Of a stretch of 64,000 bases of DNA, positions 42,813 to 51,092 are shown piece by piece. Below the pieces are notes generated by a model, which searched no databases, was not told the origin of the DNA, and saw nothing but the letters and a program-made list of their open reading frames with translations. The DNA comes from Rhizobium sp. Root1334 (GTDB lineage Bacteria > Pseudomonadota > Alphaproteobacteria > Rhizobiales > Rhizobiaceae). The position numbers and the translations under genes were made by a program. Within the stretch, counting starts at the first letter, position 1. Every line of letters begins with the position of its first letter. The stretch lies in the NCBI RefSeq assembly GCF_001426665.1, contig NZ_LMEY01000001.1, positions 1,143,179 to 1,207,178 of the forward strand. Reading direction: 5' to 3'.

Positions 42813-43133
42813 ATGCCAGATCAAGCCACGCTTTTTAAAGCCCTTGCCGACCCGACGCGGCGCGCCATCTTCGAGGGCCTGTGCCGTGATGGCGACCAGA
42901 CCGTTGCGGCACTGACGGCCCGGGCGGGCATTTCGCAGCCGGGCGTGTCGAAGCATCTGGCCATTCTCAAAGGGGCCGGACTGGTCAGCGACCGTCACGA
43001 AGGCCGCCAAACCCAATACAGCGCCCAACTTGGCGCCCTTGCGCCTTTGACCGAGTGGACGGACCAGATGACAGGCTTCTGGCAGGGCCGGTTCAACAAG
43101 CTCGAAGATTTGCTGAACAGGATGGATCAATGA
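42813..43133 (+). CDS. ArsR family regulator (second SRPBCC-linked copy)
   Basis: A 106-residue winged-helix protein. TLFKALADPTRRAIFEGLCRDG is the family opening. TVAALTARAGISQPGVSKHLAILKGAGLV is the helix-turn-helix, followed by the wing SDRHEGRQTQYS. It has no metal-binding Cys pair. Its ATGA overlap with the next gene couples it to an SRPBCC protein, the same pairing as at 12.0 kb, but the operator sequence is unrelated. The inducer is unknown. Confidence 0.92.
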   Translation: MPDQATLFKALADPTRRAIFEGLCRDGDQTVAALTARAGISQPGVSKHLAILKGAGLVSDRHEGRQTQYSAQLGALAPLTEWTDQMTGFWQGRFNKLEDLLNRMDQ

Positions 43134-43561
43134 GCGCTGCACCGGCTTCCACACGCACCATCATTGTCGAGCGGGAGATCGCCCATCCGCCGGAAAAGCT
43201 GTGGCGGGCGCTTACCCAGCCGCATCTGATCTCCGAATGGCTGATGAACAACGACTTCAGTCCTGCCGTCGGTCACCGGTTCAATCTTCGCGGCGAATGG
43301 GGTGGCGTTCTCGATTGCGAGGTGCTCGTCGTCGAGCCGCAAAAAACGCTGTCCTATACCTGGATTTTCAAGCACGACGATCCGGCCTTTGATCTCAACA
43401 GTGTCGTGACGTTTACGCTCACTCCCATCGCCGCAGGAACCCGCCTGCGCATGGAACAGTCGGGATTCCGGCCGGATCAGAAGCAGGCCTATGGCGGTGC
43501 CAAAGCAGGCTGGCGCACATTTCTCGCAAAGCTGGAACAGGTTGTCGCGCAGACGGCCTGA
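43130..43561 (+). CDS. SRPBCC (AHSA1-like) domain protein, second copy
   Basis: A 143-residue helix-grip protein: TIIVEREIAHPPEKLWRALTQPHLISEWLMNNDFSPAVG, then FNLRGEWGGVLDCEVLVVEP and the C-terminal helix GAKAGWRTFLAKLEQVVAQ. It binds an unknown hydrophobic ligand. It is coupled to arsR by a 4-base overlap and followed 44 bases later by a small membrane protein gene, perhaps in the same transcript. It is clearly diverged from the copy at 12.4 kb. Confidence 0.9.
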   Translation: MSAAPASTRTIIVEREIAHPPEKLWRALTQPHLISEWLMNNDFSPAVGHRFNLRGEWGGVLDCEVLVVEPQKTLSYTWIFKHDDPAFDLNSVVTFTLTPIAAGTRLRMEQSGFRPDQKQAYGGAKAGWRTFLAKLEQVVAQTA

Positions 43562-43605
43562 AGGTCTCCAACGGTTCTCATCACGGATAACGACGGGAGT
43601 TTTCA

Positions 43606-43818
43606 ATGAATTCGAACATGTGGATTCGCCAGGCGCACCGATGGCTATCGATCCTGTTTACTCTCACCGTCATTGCCAATTTTGGGGCGATGGCGCTGGG
43701 TGAACCTCCGCCGTGGGTGGTTTACGCGCCGCTGCCGCCACTCTTCCTGCTGCTGTTCACCGGCCTTTACATGTTCGTCTTGCCCTATGCGGTAAGGTGG
43801 CGTGGGTCAAAGGCTTGA
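43606..43818 (+). CDS. Small two-helix membrane protein (70 residues)
   Basis: Two hydrophobic helices are visible, LSILFTLTVIANFGAMALG and LPPLFLLLFTGLYMFVLPY, joined by a Pro-rich loop (EPPPWVVYAPLPP), with a basic tail. It begins with MNSNMWIRQAHRWLS. I recognise no named family; similar short proteins often follow ArsR-SRPBCC pairs, but that link is from memory and unproven. ACGGGAG lies upstream of the ATG. It would reside in the inner membrane. Confidence 0.7.
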   Translation: MNSNMWIRQAHRWLSILFTLTVIANFGAMALGEPPPWVVYAPLPPLFLLLFTGLYMFVLPYAVRWRGSKA

Positions 43819-43871
43819 GCCGGACGCGCCGCTTGTTGTCCTTCCCCTGATGCAATCAATCGAGAGACGCC

Positions 43872-44504
43872 ATGGCCCCTATGATGATCACGGACATTGA
43901 AGACTACTTCACAAAGGGATGCGGCCGCTGCGAGCGTTTTGCGGGACCGGACTGTTCCACCCGGCAATGGTCGCAGGGCCTGGACGATCTGCGCCGGATT
44001 TGCACCGACGCGGGGCTGGTCGAAATGGTTAAATGGGGCCACCCCTGTTACATGCACCAGGGACGCAACATCGTCATCTTCGGCGCCTTTCGCGGTGATT
44101 TCCGCCTGACCTTTTTCAACGCCGCACTGATGAAAGACCCTGAAGGCGTTCTCGAAAAGCAGGGCGCGAACACGCAACATGCCGACATGATCCGCTTCGT
44201 TGACAGCGCGGATGTCACACGGATGGAAGACGTTATCCGGTCCTACCTGACGGAGGCGATGGGATACGCCGAGGCCGGCATCAAGCCGCCAAGAGACACG
44301 AGCGAACTGGAGTTGCAGGATGAACTGGTTGATGCGCTGGATTCCGATCCCGAACTTGCAGAAGCCTTCTGGGGCCTGACGCCGGGGCGACAGAAAAGCT
44401 ACGTCATCCATCTCAGCTCGACCAAAAACCCCGAAACGCGCATGGCGCGCATCGAAAAGTTCCGGTCGAAGATCATCGCCGGAAAAGGCGCCATGGAGCG
44501 GTAA
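43872..44504 (+). CDS. YdeI/DUF1801 family protein
   Basis: A 210-residue protein. The N-terminal DUF1801 part, TRQWSQGLDDLRRICTDAGLVEMVKWGHPCYMHQGRNIVIFGAFRGDFRLTFF, is followed by the YdeI-type C-terminal region PELAEAFWGLTPGRQKSYVIHLSSTKNPETRMARIEKFRSKIIAG. YdeI proteins are linked to cationic peptide or bacteriocin tolerance, though the mechanism is unclear. A CGRCERFAGPDC segment with three cysteines near the N-terminus is an added feature that could bind metal. It follows the ArsR/SRPBCC/small membrane protein group. Confidence 0.83.
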   Translation: MAPMMITDIEDYFTKGCGRCERFAGPDCSTRQWSQGLDDLRRICTDAGLVEMVKWGHPCYMHQGRNIVIFGAFRGDFRLTFFNAALMKDPEGVLEKQGANTQHADMIRFVDSADVTRMEDVIRSYLTEAMGYAEAGIKPPRDTSELELQDELVDALDSDPELAEAFWGLTPGRQKSYVIHLSSTKNPETRMARIEKFRSKIIAGKGAMER

Positions 44505-44608
44505 TCGCCGTTCCGGGCGAGGTCGGCCGGATCACCATCGGCTTCCACGCCAATGACCTGCGGATCGCGGCATCCGAAAACAAGCACGTTGAGAGGCTGG
44601 CAATGTAA
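44501..44608 (+). pseudogene. Possible relic of an ABC-ATPase TOBE domain
   Basis: Read in frame, these 35 codons give VPGEVGRITIGFHANDLRIAASEN and end at a TAA. This resembles the UgpC segment [18 protein letters not shown]. There is no start codon or upstream domain, so it would be the last remnant of a decayed transporter ATPase gene next to intact ugpC. The match is short and could be chance. Confidence 0.3.
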
Positions 44609-44699
44609 GCGGGCAGGACCGTAATCGGCGCGAAGGAGAGCTGACCAATCAGACATTTGCCGCCGCCCTGTAAACCAAGTGCAGCGTGACGAGATCGTT

Positions 44700-44900
44700 T
44701 CAAAGCCTACGCGCTTCAAGCCGTCGCTTGTCGCGCTCGGCATGTTCCGAGCCCAGCTCTGTCAGACGGAACTGGCGTTTCTGAAATTCCCCTCGGATAA
44801 GGATGAAGCCTTGTTCTTCGGCTTCGCTTAAAGTCTTCAGGCTTGTGCCTTTGGGAGGAGACTGCCAATCAACGCCAACGGCGCTGTGCAGCAAAACCAT
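44700..44900 (-). CDS. Possible hypothetical protein (66 residues) in a gene-poor stretch
   Basis: The minus-strand frame ends with a protein-like sequence, DWQSPPKGTSLKTLSEAEEQ followed by GFILIRGEFQKRQFRLTELG, charged and amphipathic in the manner of a winged-helix C-terminus. The upstream part of the frame to 45209 looks non-coding, and no ribosome-binding site stands before the ATG at 44900. It may be a relic. Apart from this and the TOBE-like fragment I see nothing in 44505-45171. Confidence 0.3.
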   Translation of the reverse strand: MVLLHSAVGVDWQSPPKGTSLKTLSEAEEQGFILIRGEFQKRQFRLTELGSEHAERDKRRLEARRL

Positions 44901-45171
44901 TATCTTGATAATCTCGTTTCTCCATTGCCGTGCATACAGCCGAACACATAGCTTCGCACGTGCGCCACCGCAACGTCTGCGTCTAGCGGGAAGCTGCCGT
45001 AGCGTCTGGCCGGATATGCCCGGCACTCGCAGGCCTCCCCAATGCCACCTCTTCGAAGGCGGCCCCGAAGTCCAATCCATCGTCACCCGTTGACTTCGGC
45101 ATTGTTCACCGCGATAGGGTCGAGCCAAGAATTCTGGCAAGCGCCAGCCAAACAACAGCAGGAGTACAATC

Positions 45172-45405
45172 ATGAGCGAACTGACCGTAGCGGATGCAAC
45201 AAACCGCATTTATGAATCGCTCCAGGCGGATAATGCCGATATCGACATGCATATCGCCAATCTCAAGGCGGCGCTGACGCGGGCAGGTTTGAAAGAAGCC
45301 GTCTTCGACCCGGCCAAGTTGGTGCAGAACAACCGTTCGGGCAGAAAACTGATGCAGGCCTATTTTCGCCAGCGCGGCGTGACGGTGACCTATTCGGCGT
45401 CGTGA
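45172..45405 (+). CDS. Small conserved-looking hypothetical protein (77 residues)
   Basis: AGGAG lies seven bases before the ATG, and the frame is well formed. The protein is mostly helical: SELTVADATNRIYESLQADNADIDMHIANLKAAL, then FDPAKLVQNNRSGRKLMQAYFRQRGVTVTYS. It has no signal peptide or membrane segment and I recognise no family. The C-terminal RSGRKLMQAYFRQRG is basic and could touch nucleic acid, by inference. Confidence 0.65.
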   Translation: MSELTVADATNRIYESLQADNADIDMHIANLKAALTRAGLKEAVFDPAKLVQNNRSGRKLMQAYFRQRGVTVTYSAS

Positions 45406-45484
45406 CGCCTTCCCATGACGTCAGCCCGATCGCAGCGGCCGGCTGACACCCTTGAAGTGGGGCGAACGTTCACCCTCACCACAT

Positions 45485-45613
45485 ATGGAACAAAAACCCA
45501 GTTCTCCGAGTTGTAAGCTATTCGATCACCGCCGCGAGATTGATCTGGAGGCCTTGGCGATGTCCGCGCTGGTCGAAACTTCAGGACTAAGCAAGATTCG
45601 AAACCAACGATAG
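45485..45613 (+). CDS. Possible upstream small ORF (42 codons)
   Basis: An ATG-started frame whose TAG stop is embedded in the Shine-Dalgarno of the lipoprotein gene (TAGGAGG). The product is polar, with KLFDHRREIDLEALAMSALV in the middle. No ribosome-binding site precedes it and no family is recognised. The stop/Shine-Dalgarno overlap is the only reason to note it. Confidence 0.2.
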   Translation: MEQKPSSPSCKLFDHRREIDLEALAMSALVETSGLSKIRNQR

Positions 45614-45622
45614 GAGGAAGAA

Positions 45623-45871
45623 ATGTCTTGTTATTCCACTATGGTCGTCGTCGCTGCATCATGCTTTGCGTTGGCCGGATGCCAAACGGCGAACATGAAT
45701 TCCGCCGCTGGCCCGGCGTCACCCGGCTGCGTGGCTGGGACGGTTGGAGGGGCAGTTGTGGGCGGCGTGGCAGGGTCGGCGATCGGGTCCGGCACAGGCC
45801 AACTCTGGGCCGTTGGCGCCGGGGCGACATTGGGCGGTGCTGCCGGTTCTGCAATCGCTTGCGGCCGCTAA
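45623..45871 (+). CDS. Glycine-zipper lipoprotein
   Basis: An 82-residue lipoprotein. The signal peptide MVVVAASCFALAGC ends in a lipobox with the acylated Cys at residue 20. The mature part is almost entirely Gly/Ala with GxxxG periodicity (TVGGAVVGGVAGSAIGSG, then ATLGGAAGSAIACG), the glycine-zipper pattern of small outer-membrane-associated proteins. AGGAGG lies before the ATG, and a terminator follows about 90 bases after the stop. The function is unknown; envelope integrity is likely. Confidence 0.82.
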   Translation: MSCYSTMVVVAASCFALAGCQTANMNSAAGPASPGCVAGTVGGAVVGGVAGSAIGSGTGQLWAVGAGATLGGAAGSAIACGR

Positions 45872-45960
45872 TTGTTTACGACAAGGCAGGTGGCGAAAGA
45901 TATGCGTCACTTGCCTGAAAAATAATCTGATTTGTTCATTTGCCGTCATGACCTTAAAGA

Positions 45961-45993
45961 CCCTCGACGTGCAGAGCACGCCGGGGGCTTTTC
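45961..45993 (+). terminator. Intrinsic terminator after the lipoprotein gene
   Basis: A 12-bp stem (CCCTCGACGTGC / GCACGCCGGGGG, one mismatch and one G-T pair, loop AGA) is followed by CTTTT. It is placed 90 bases after the lipoprotein stop and just before the convergent SDR gene's 3' end. Confidence 0.65.
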
Positions 45994-46039
45994 TGCGCCA
46001 AATGGCAGGTCCATTTCCTCAAACAATGCCGCGTTCGCC

Positions 46040-46831
46040 TCAGAGCGTGTCGATCAGCCCACCGTCCACGCGCATGGAAGCCCCGGTCGTCGCGGATGCC
46101 AAGGGCGAGGCGAGATAGGTCACGAGATTGGCAACCTCTTCGACGCTGGTCGCGCGCTGAATGATCGAGCTGGCGCGATGCGTCTTGACGAAGTCCGCCG
46201 CAAGCTCCTCGATCGGCTTGCCGGTCTTTGCACGCTCTTCGGCAAGCATCGCCTCGACGCCTTCCGAGAGTGTTGGGCCTGGGAGGACCGAGTTCACGGT
46301 CACGCCAGTGCCCGCCATGCGCTTGGCCAACCCGCGGGCTACCGCGATATCTGCGGTCTTGCTCACGCCGTAATGGATCATTTCCACCGGAATATTGAAG
46401 CCGGATTCCGACGCGATGAAGATCACCCGGCCCCAGTCGCGGGTCTGCATGCCCGGAAGGTAGGCGCGCGACAGCCGGACGGCCGACATGACGTTGACCT
46501 GCCAATGGCGATCCCACACCGCGTCGCTCGCCTCGAAAAAGTCGAGCGGCTGAAAAATACCCGCGTTGTTGATGAGAATGTCCACATGAGGAACCTCTGC
46601 GACGAGCGCGTCACAGCCTTCAGCGGTTGCGACATCGGCTGCAAAGGCGGCGACTGTGCCCCTCGCCCCTTCGCCTCTCAAGCGTTCGGCGGCCTTGGCG
46701 GTCTTTTCGTCAGACCTTCCATTGATCACCACGTCCGCGCCTGCCCTCGCAAGCTGGCGGGCGATCGCGTAGCCGATGCCTTCGGTAGATCCAGTAATCA
46801 GAGCGGTCTTGCCTGCGAGGTCGATCTGCAT
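46040..46831 (-). CDS. SDR family oxidoreductase
   Basis: A 263-residue classical short-chain dehydrogenase. The cofactor motif is TGSTEGIG (residues 13-20) with an NNAG motif at residues 88-91. The active site is the Ser of IASES (141/143) with Tyr154 and Lys158 in YGVSK. Arg39 after the second strand (VVINGRS) suggests NADP preference. AAGGAG stands six bases before the ATG at 46831; the longer frame adds 50 unlikely residues. It is divergent from a DHFR-like reductase gene across 197 bases that include CTTG-N7-CAAG at 46975-46989. The substrate is unknown. Confidence 0.9.
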   Translation of the reverse strand: MQIDLAGKTALITGSTEGIGYAIARQLARAGADVVINGRSDEKTAKAAERLRGEGARGTVAAFAADVATAEGCDALVAEVPHVDILINNAGIFQPLDFFEASDAVWDRHWQVNVMSAVRLSRAYLPGMQTRDWGRVIFIASESGFNIPVEMIHYGVSKTADIAVARGLAKRMAGTGVTVNSVLPGPTLSEGVEAMLAEERAKTGKPIEELAADFVKTHRASSIIQRATSVEEVANLVTYLASPLASATTGASMRVDGGLIDTL

Positions 46832-47028
46832 CTGCTGCTCCTTGTGAGGTTGAGCCCACAAGGTATGAACTTGCGGCCGGTCCCGCAACAGCCCGCGCAG
46901 GCCTCGTTTGCGGCAAGAACGCTTGCCTACCAGACCGCTTGCGATTTGCAGACAGTTGCGATAGCGTTGCACCACTTGCAAATTACAAGCAGTCCGATCT
47001 GTGAACCCACTGTGAGAAGGGACCGGTC

Positions 47029-47577
47029 ATGGGCAAACTTATTTTGGCAATGAACGTCTCCATCGATGGCTATGTCGATGATCTCGGCGGAAATTTGGTC
47101 ATGGCCGCCCCAAGCCAAAAGCACTTCGATTACTGGATCGAGACGATCCGCAACCATGTCGGCGCTGTGTATGGCCGGCGGATGTACGAGGTCATGCGCT
47201 ACTGGGACGATGATCATCCGGAATGGGATGCTTCGCTGCGCGAGTTCGCGGCAGTCTGGCGCAAAATGCCCAAATGGGTCGTTTCACGCACGCTTTCGGA
47301 GGCCGGCCCGAACGCCATGCTTATCTCCGGCGATATCGAAACGCAGGTTCGCGACATCGTGGCCCGCACGGACGGTACGCTCAGCGTTTCCGGCCCGGAA
47401 CTGGCCGGGCTTATGACAAGGCTGGGCCTGATCGAGGAATATCACCTGCACGTGCGGCCGTTCGTGCTCGGCGGGGGCAAACCTTTTTTCCACGCGGCAC
47501 GGCCTCCGCTGCATCTGGTGTCGAGCACATTGATCGATGATGATACGGTTCATCTGATCTATGTGCCGCGGGACTGA
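47029..47577 (+). CDS. Dihydrofolate reductase family (RibD C-terminal-like) protein
   Basis: A 182-residue protein of the YwjB/YyaP type. KLILAMNVSIDGYVDDLGGNL is the usual opening, and GAVYGRRMYEVMRYWDDDHPEW the central helix. YHLHVRPFVLGGGKPFF is the C-terminal NADPH-binding-like loop. Family members resemble RibD reductase domains but rarely act in folate or flavin synthesis; the substrate is unknown. The ATG has GAGAAGGG upstream. It is divergent from an SDR gene, and the two may share a regulator elsewhere. Confidence 0.9.
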   Translation: MGKLILAMNVSIDGYVDDLGGNLVMAAPSQKHFDYWIETIRNHVGAVYGRRMYEVMRYWDDDHPEWDASLREFAAVWRKMPKWVVSRTLSEAGPNAMLISGDIETQVRDIVARTDGTLSVSGPELAGLMTRLGLIEEYHLHVRPFVLGGGKPFFHAARPPLHLVSSTLIDDDTVHLIYVPRD

Positions 47578-47715
47578 GCGGTAAGGCGAACCGGCGCGGA
47601 CGTCTGCACATCGCGCACCACCGACGCCATCCGCCGCTCCCCCCAAAAAAATTCATCCCCGCAAATCCCCGCTCTCAAAACCCGTGCCATACTTCTTCCC
47701 GTCCCATCACGGATA

Positions 47716-48006
47716 CACCGGTTTGCGTTGCCGGCGAGGTGGGGCCGGTGCCCGGACGGTTTGGCGAAACGCGCGCGAAATCCCCGGGGCTGCGTGAAAG
47801 GTGGTTCTCCTCCGGTTCGTGAAAATGAACCGGGCGTGCCGGGTGGTCACACCGTTCTTGGACGGTCCAGGGCCAGACCCCGCCGGATTGAAAGGCTTGG
47901 CGGATAAGCGGCCGGGCTGGGGCATTGGAGGCTTTCCTGTCAGAGAGGAAAGCGCAGAAGAACCTGAGAAGCGCGGCAGCTTCAAGCCACGGGCGGAAAA
48001 GCCGCC
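47716..48006. ncRNA. Hairpin-rich non-coding stretch upstream of gshB (candidate structured RNA)
   Basis: In the 549-base gap before gshB five perfect stem-loops follow one another: CACCGG/CCGGTG (47716-47750), CCGGTTC/GAACCGG (47812-47833), ACCGT/ACGGT (47851-47866), GCTTTCCT/AGGAAAGC (47931-47953) and GGCGG/CCGCC (47992-48006). Long frames cross it on both strands, but none has protein-like composition or a ribosome-binding site. I found no consensus of RNase P RNA, tmRNA, SRP RNA or a cobalamin riboswitch. Strand and boundaries are unknown. Confidence 0.3.
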
Positions 48007-48126
48007 GCGTGATCGGGAAGGCATGTCCAAATATGGCCCCCGGCAGAAATCTGTATGGTTCACCGGATACGATTTGATATAGACAAGCCTCATTCAATGA
48101 CGCCCCCGATCAACAGGAAATGTCCC

Positions 48127-49074
48127 ATGGCGAAAATCGTAAATGTCGCGGTCCAGATGGATCATGTCTCTGGAATCACTATCGCTGGTGACAGTACCTT
48201 TGCCATGAGCCTTGAGGCGCAGGCGCGCGGCTATAAGCTGTTCCATTACACGCCGAACCAGCTGTCGCTGCGCGACGGCAAGGTGATCGCCACTGTTCAA
48301 CCGATGAGCCTGCGCGACGTCAAGGGCGACCACTACACGCTGGGAGATGCCGAGCGCATAGACCTCTCCACCATGGACGTGGTGCTGCTTCGCCAGGATC
48401 CGCCCTTCGACATGGCCTATATCACCTCGACGCACCTGCTCGAGCGCGTCCATCCGAAGACGCTTGTGGTCAACGATCCGGCCTGGGTGCGCAACTCGCC
48501 GGAAAAAATCTTCGTCACCGAATTTCCCGACCTGATGCCGAAGACGCTGATCACCCGCGATCCCGCCGAGATTGCCAGTTTCCGCGCAGAGATGGGCGAT
48601 ATCATCCTGAAGCCGCTCTATGGCAATGGCGGCGCCGGCGTCTTCCATTCGACCCGCGATGACCGCAACATGTCGTCGCTCCTGGAAATGTTCGGACAAA
48701 TGTTCCGCGAACCCTTCATCGCCCAGGAATACCTGCCGGCCGTGCGCAAGGGCGACAAGCGCATCCTGCTCGTCGATGGCGAGCCGGTCGGCGCGATCAA
48801 CCGGGTGCCTGCCGAACACGATGCCCGCTCCAACATGCATGCGGGCGGCACGCCGATGCCGACGGACCTGACGGCGCGGGAAAAGGAAATCTGCGCCCGC
48901 ATCGGACCGGCGCTGCGTGAACGCGGCTTCCTGCTCGTCGGCATCGATGTGATTGGTGACGTGATGACCGAGATCAATGTCACCTCTCCTACCGGTCTTC
49001 GCGAAGTGAAGAAATTCGGCGGCGCCGATATCGCCGCGCTGCTCTGGGACGCGATCGAACGCAAGCGCGCCTGA
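48127..49074 (+). CDS. gshB: Glutathione synthetase
   Basis: A 315-residue ATP-grasp enzyme that joins gamma-glutamylcysteine and glycine. The N-domain contains [30 protein letters not shown], and later [24 protein letters not shown]. The ATP-grasp part shows [46 protein letters not shown] and [12 protein letters not shown], all GshB signatures. AGGAAA lies before the ATG at 48127. The gene follows a long hairpin-rich leader region. Confidence 0.96.
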   Translation: MAKIVNVAVQMDHVSGITIAGDSTFAMSLEAQARGYKLFHYTPNQLSLRDGKVIATVQPMSLRDVKGDHYTLGDAERIDLSTMDVVLLRQDPPFDMAYITSTHLLERVHPKTLVVNDPAWVRNSPEKIFVTEFPDLMPKTLITRDPAEIASFRAEMGDIILKPLYGNGGAGVFHSTRDDRNMSSLLEMFGQMFREPFIAQEYLPAVRKGDKRILLVDGEPVGAINRVPAEHDARSNMHAGGTPMPTDLTAREKEICARIGPALRERGFLLVGIDVIGDVMTEINVTSPTGLREVKKFGGADIAALLWDAIERKRA

Positions 49075-49316
49075 TGAATGATTGAGCGGCCGGGGCGGCT
49101 ATCCGTCCCGGCGCCCGATTTCATCCCCCGGATGTTCACGGTTGTTCCGCTCCGTTCCTGAGGTACAACCGAGCCACAACCAGGCCGATTGGAACAGTCG
49201 AATCTGTTCGATAATTGTTCTTGTTTTATTCCGTTATTCGTGCAAGATTTCACACCACAACCGGAAAAGGTTGTGGTGGCGGGTTGCTGACCTGCCTCGC
49301 GGCAAGAGGGGCAATC

Positions 49317-50849
49317 ATGGTCGCGCGTGTCAGTACGGTTGCATTTCAAGGCATAGAAGGCCTGCCTGTCGATGTTCAGGTGATGGTCGCGCCGGGCAAG
49401 GTCGGCATGCAGATCGTCGGCCTTCCCGATAAGGCGGTCGCCGAAAGCCGCGAGCGGGTGCAGGCAGCACTCCACGCCTCCGGCCTGTCGCTACCCGCCA
49501 AGAAGGTCACCGTCAATCTTGCGCCTGCTGATCTTCCCAAGGAAGGCTCGCATTTCGACCTGCCGATCGCGCTTGGCCTGATGGCGGCACTCGGCGCCAT
49601 TCCCGGCGATGCGCTGGATGGATATGTGGTGATCGGCGAACTCAATCTCGATGGCACCATCGCCGCTGTCTCCGGAGCCCTGCCCGCCGCCATCGGCGCC
49701 AACGGCCTTGGCAAAGGCCTGATCTGCCCGTCCGACAGCGGCGCTGAGGCCGCCTGGGCGGGATCCGAGATCGACATTCTGGCGCCGCGCAGCCTGATTG
49801 CGCTCGCCAATCATTTCCGTGGCACGCAGGTGCTGTCGCGTCCCGAACCGGCCGTGCGTGCCAGCCCCGCCAACATGCCGGATCTCGCTGATATCAAGGG
49901 CCAGGAAAGCGCCAAGCGGGCGCTGGAAGTGGCAGCGGCCGGAAACCATAACCTCTTGATGGTCGGTCCGCCCGGTTCCGGCAAGTCGATGCTGGCCGCC
50001 CGCCTGCCCTCGATCCTGCCGCCTCTCTCACCGCCGGAACTGCTCGAAGTGTCGATGATCCACTCGATCGCCGGGCAACTGGCCGGCGGTAAGCTGTCGG
50101 ACCGGCGCCCCTTCCGCACGCCACACCACTCCGCCACCATGGCGGCGATGATCGGCGGCGGCCTGCGCGCCAAGCCGGGCGAAGCGTCGCTGGCCCATAA
50201 CGGCGTATTGTTTCTCGATGAATTTCCGGAATTCACGCCGCAGGTGCTCGATGCGCTGCGCCAGCCGCTCGAAACCGCCGAATGCATCATTGCCCGCGCC
50301 AATCACCGCGTCACCTATCCGGCCGCCATCCAGCTGGTTGCCGCGATGAACCCCTGCCGCTGCGGCATGGCGGGAGAGCCCGGCCATAGCTGCGCCCGTG
50401 GCCCGCGCTGCGTCTCCGATTATCAGGGCCGCATCTCAGGTCCGCTGATGGACCGGATCGATATCCGCATCGACGTCCCCTCGGTCACCGCCGCCGACCT
50501 GATCCGTCCGGCACCGGCCGAACCGAGCGCCGTCGTCGCCCGGCGGGTGGCGCGCGCCCGCGAAATCCAGATGGACCGCTTCATCGCACTTGGCATGCCG
50601 CACATCCTTTCCAATGCCCGCTGCTCAACAGCGATGATTGAAAAGATGACCGAGCCCGACGCTGGCGGACTGCAATTGCTGCGGGATGCGGCGGAGAAAA
50701 TGAAGTTTTCGGCACGCGGTTATCACCGGGTGCTGAAGGTGGCCCGCACGCTTGCCGATCTCGATGAGAAGGCGACGGTCGGGCGCATTCATCTCGCCGA
50801 AGCGATTTCCTACCGGATCGCCGGCGAGCGGTTGACGGCAGCGGCGTAA
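49317..50849 (+). CDS. yifB: YifB family Mg chelatase-like AAA ATPase (ComM type)
   Basis: A 510-residue protein. The N-terminal ribosomal S5-like/LonC domain starts ARVSTVAFQGIEGLPVDVQVMV. The AAA core has Walker A GPPGSGKSM, Walker B GVLFLDEFPEF, and the zinc-like Cys cluster NPCRCGMAGEPGHSCARGPRC. The C-terminal Mg-chelatase lid ends RGYHRVLKVARTLADLD. ComM relatives are hexameric helicases promoting branch migration in natural transformation. AAGAGGGG precedes the ATG at 49317. Confidence 0.93.
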   Translation: MVARVSTVAFQGIEGLPVDVQVMVAPGKVGMQIVGLPDKAVAESRERVQAALHASGLSLPAKKVTVNLAPADLPKEGSHFDLPIALGLMAALGAIPGDALDGYVVIGELNLDGTIAAVSGALPAAIGANGLGKGLICPSDSGAEAAWAGSEIDILAPRSLIALANHFRGTQVLSRPEPAVRASPANMPDLADIKGQESAKRALEVAAAGNHNLLMVGPPGSGKSMLAARLPSILPPLSPPELLEVSMIHSIAGQLAGGKLSDRRPFRTPHHSATMAAMIGGGLRAKPGEASLAHNGVLFLDEFPEFTPQVLDALRQPLETAECIIARANHRVTYPAAIQLVAAMNPCRCGMAGEPGHSCARGPRCVSDYQGRISGPLMDRIDIRIDVPSVTAADLIRPAPAEPSAVVARRVARAREIQMDRFIALGMPHILSNARCSTAMIEKMTEPDAGGLQLLRDAAEKMKFSARGYHRVLKVARTLADLDEKATVGRIHLAEAISYRIAGERLTAAA

Positions 50850-51049
50850 CATTTTCCCCGGCAACGCGAGGCAGGTTATCATCGCGAAGGAAGCGCCTCA
50901 GGAGGGTGCTGCCAGTTCTTTGAAAAGAGCATAGTGAAGACGGGGCTGTTCGGTCGCCCTCAGTGCTTTTCGGCAAGTTCCTTCGGCACCGGGAGCAACC
51001 GGGTCCCTGCGTGATCAATCGAAAAGGCAGCAAGCTGAGATACGGGATT

Positions 51050-51081
51050 GCGGTGGCGCCGCCAGATTGCGGCGCCACCGC
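51050..51081. other. Strong hairpin between convergent yifB and cysK
   Basis: A perfect 13-bp stem (GCGGTGGCGCCGC / GCGGCGCCACCGC, 6-base loop) lies 12 bases beyond the cysK stop codon. No T tract flanks it on either strand, so it is not a standard terminator, but it would block 3' exonucleases. I see no gene in the 243 bases between yifB and cysK. Confidence 0.55.
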
Positions 51082-51092
51082 GCATAAAATCC

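Noticed and set aside
47716..48006. RNase P RNA, tmRNA or cobalamin riboswitch
   Set aside because: The RNase P GAGGAAAGTCC core, the tmRNA tag region and the B12-box GCCACTG are all absent.
47675..48097. Overlapping frames of 140, 128 and 93 codons in the gap before gshB
   Set aside because: They occupy both strands at once, have no ribosome-binding sites, and the translations are Pro/Arg/Gly-rich without recognisable domains.
51050..51081. Intrinsic terminator for cysK or yifB
   Set aside because: The stem is very strong, but neither strand has a T tract, so I list it as a hairpin only.
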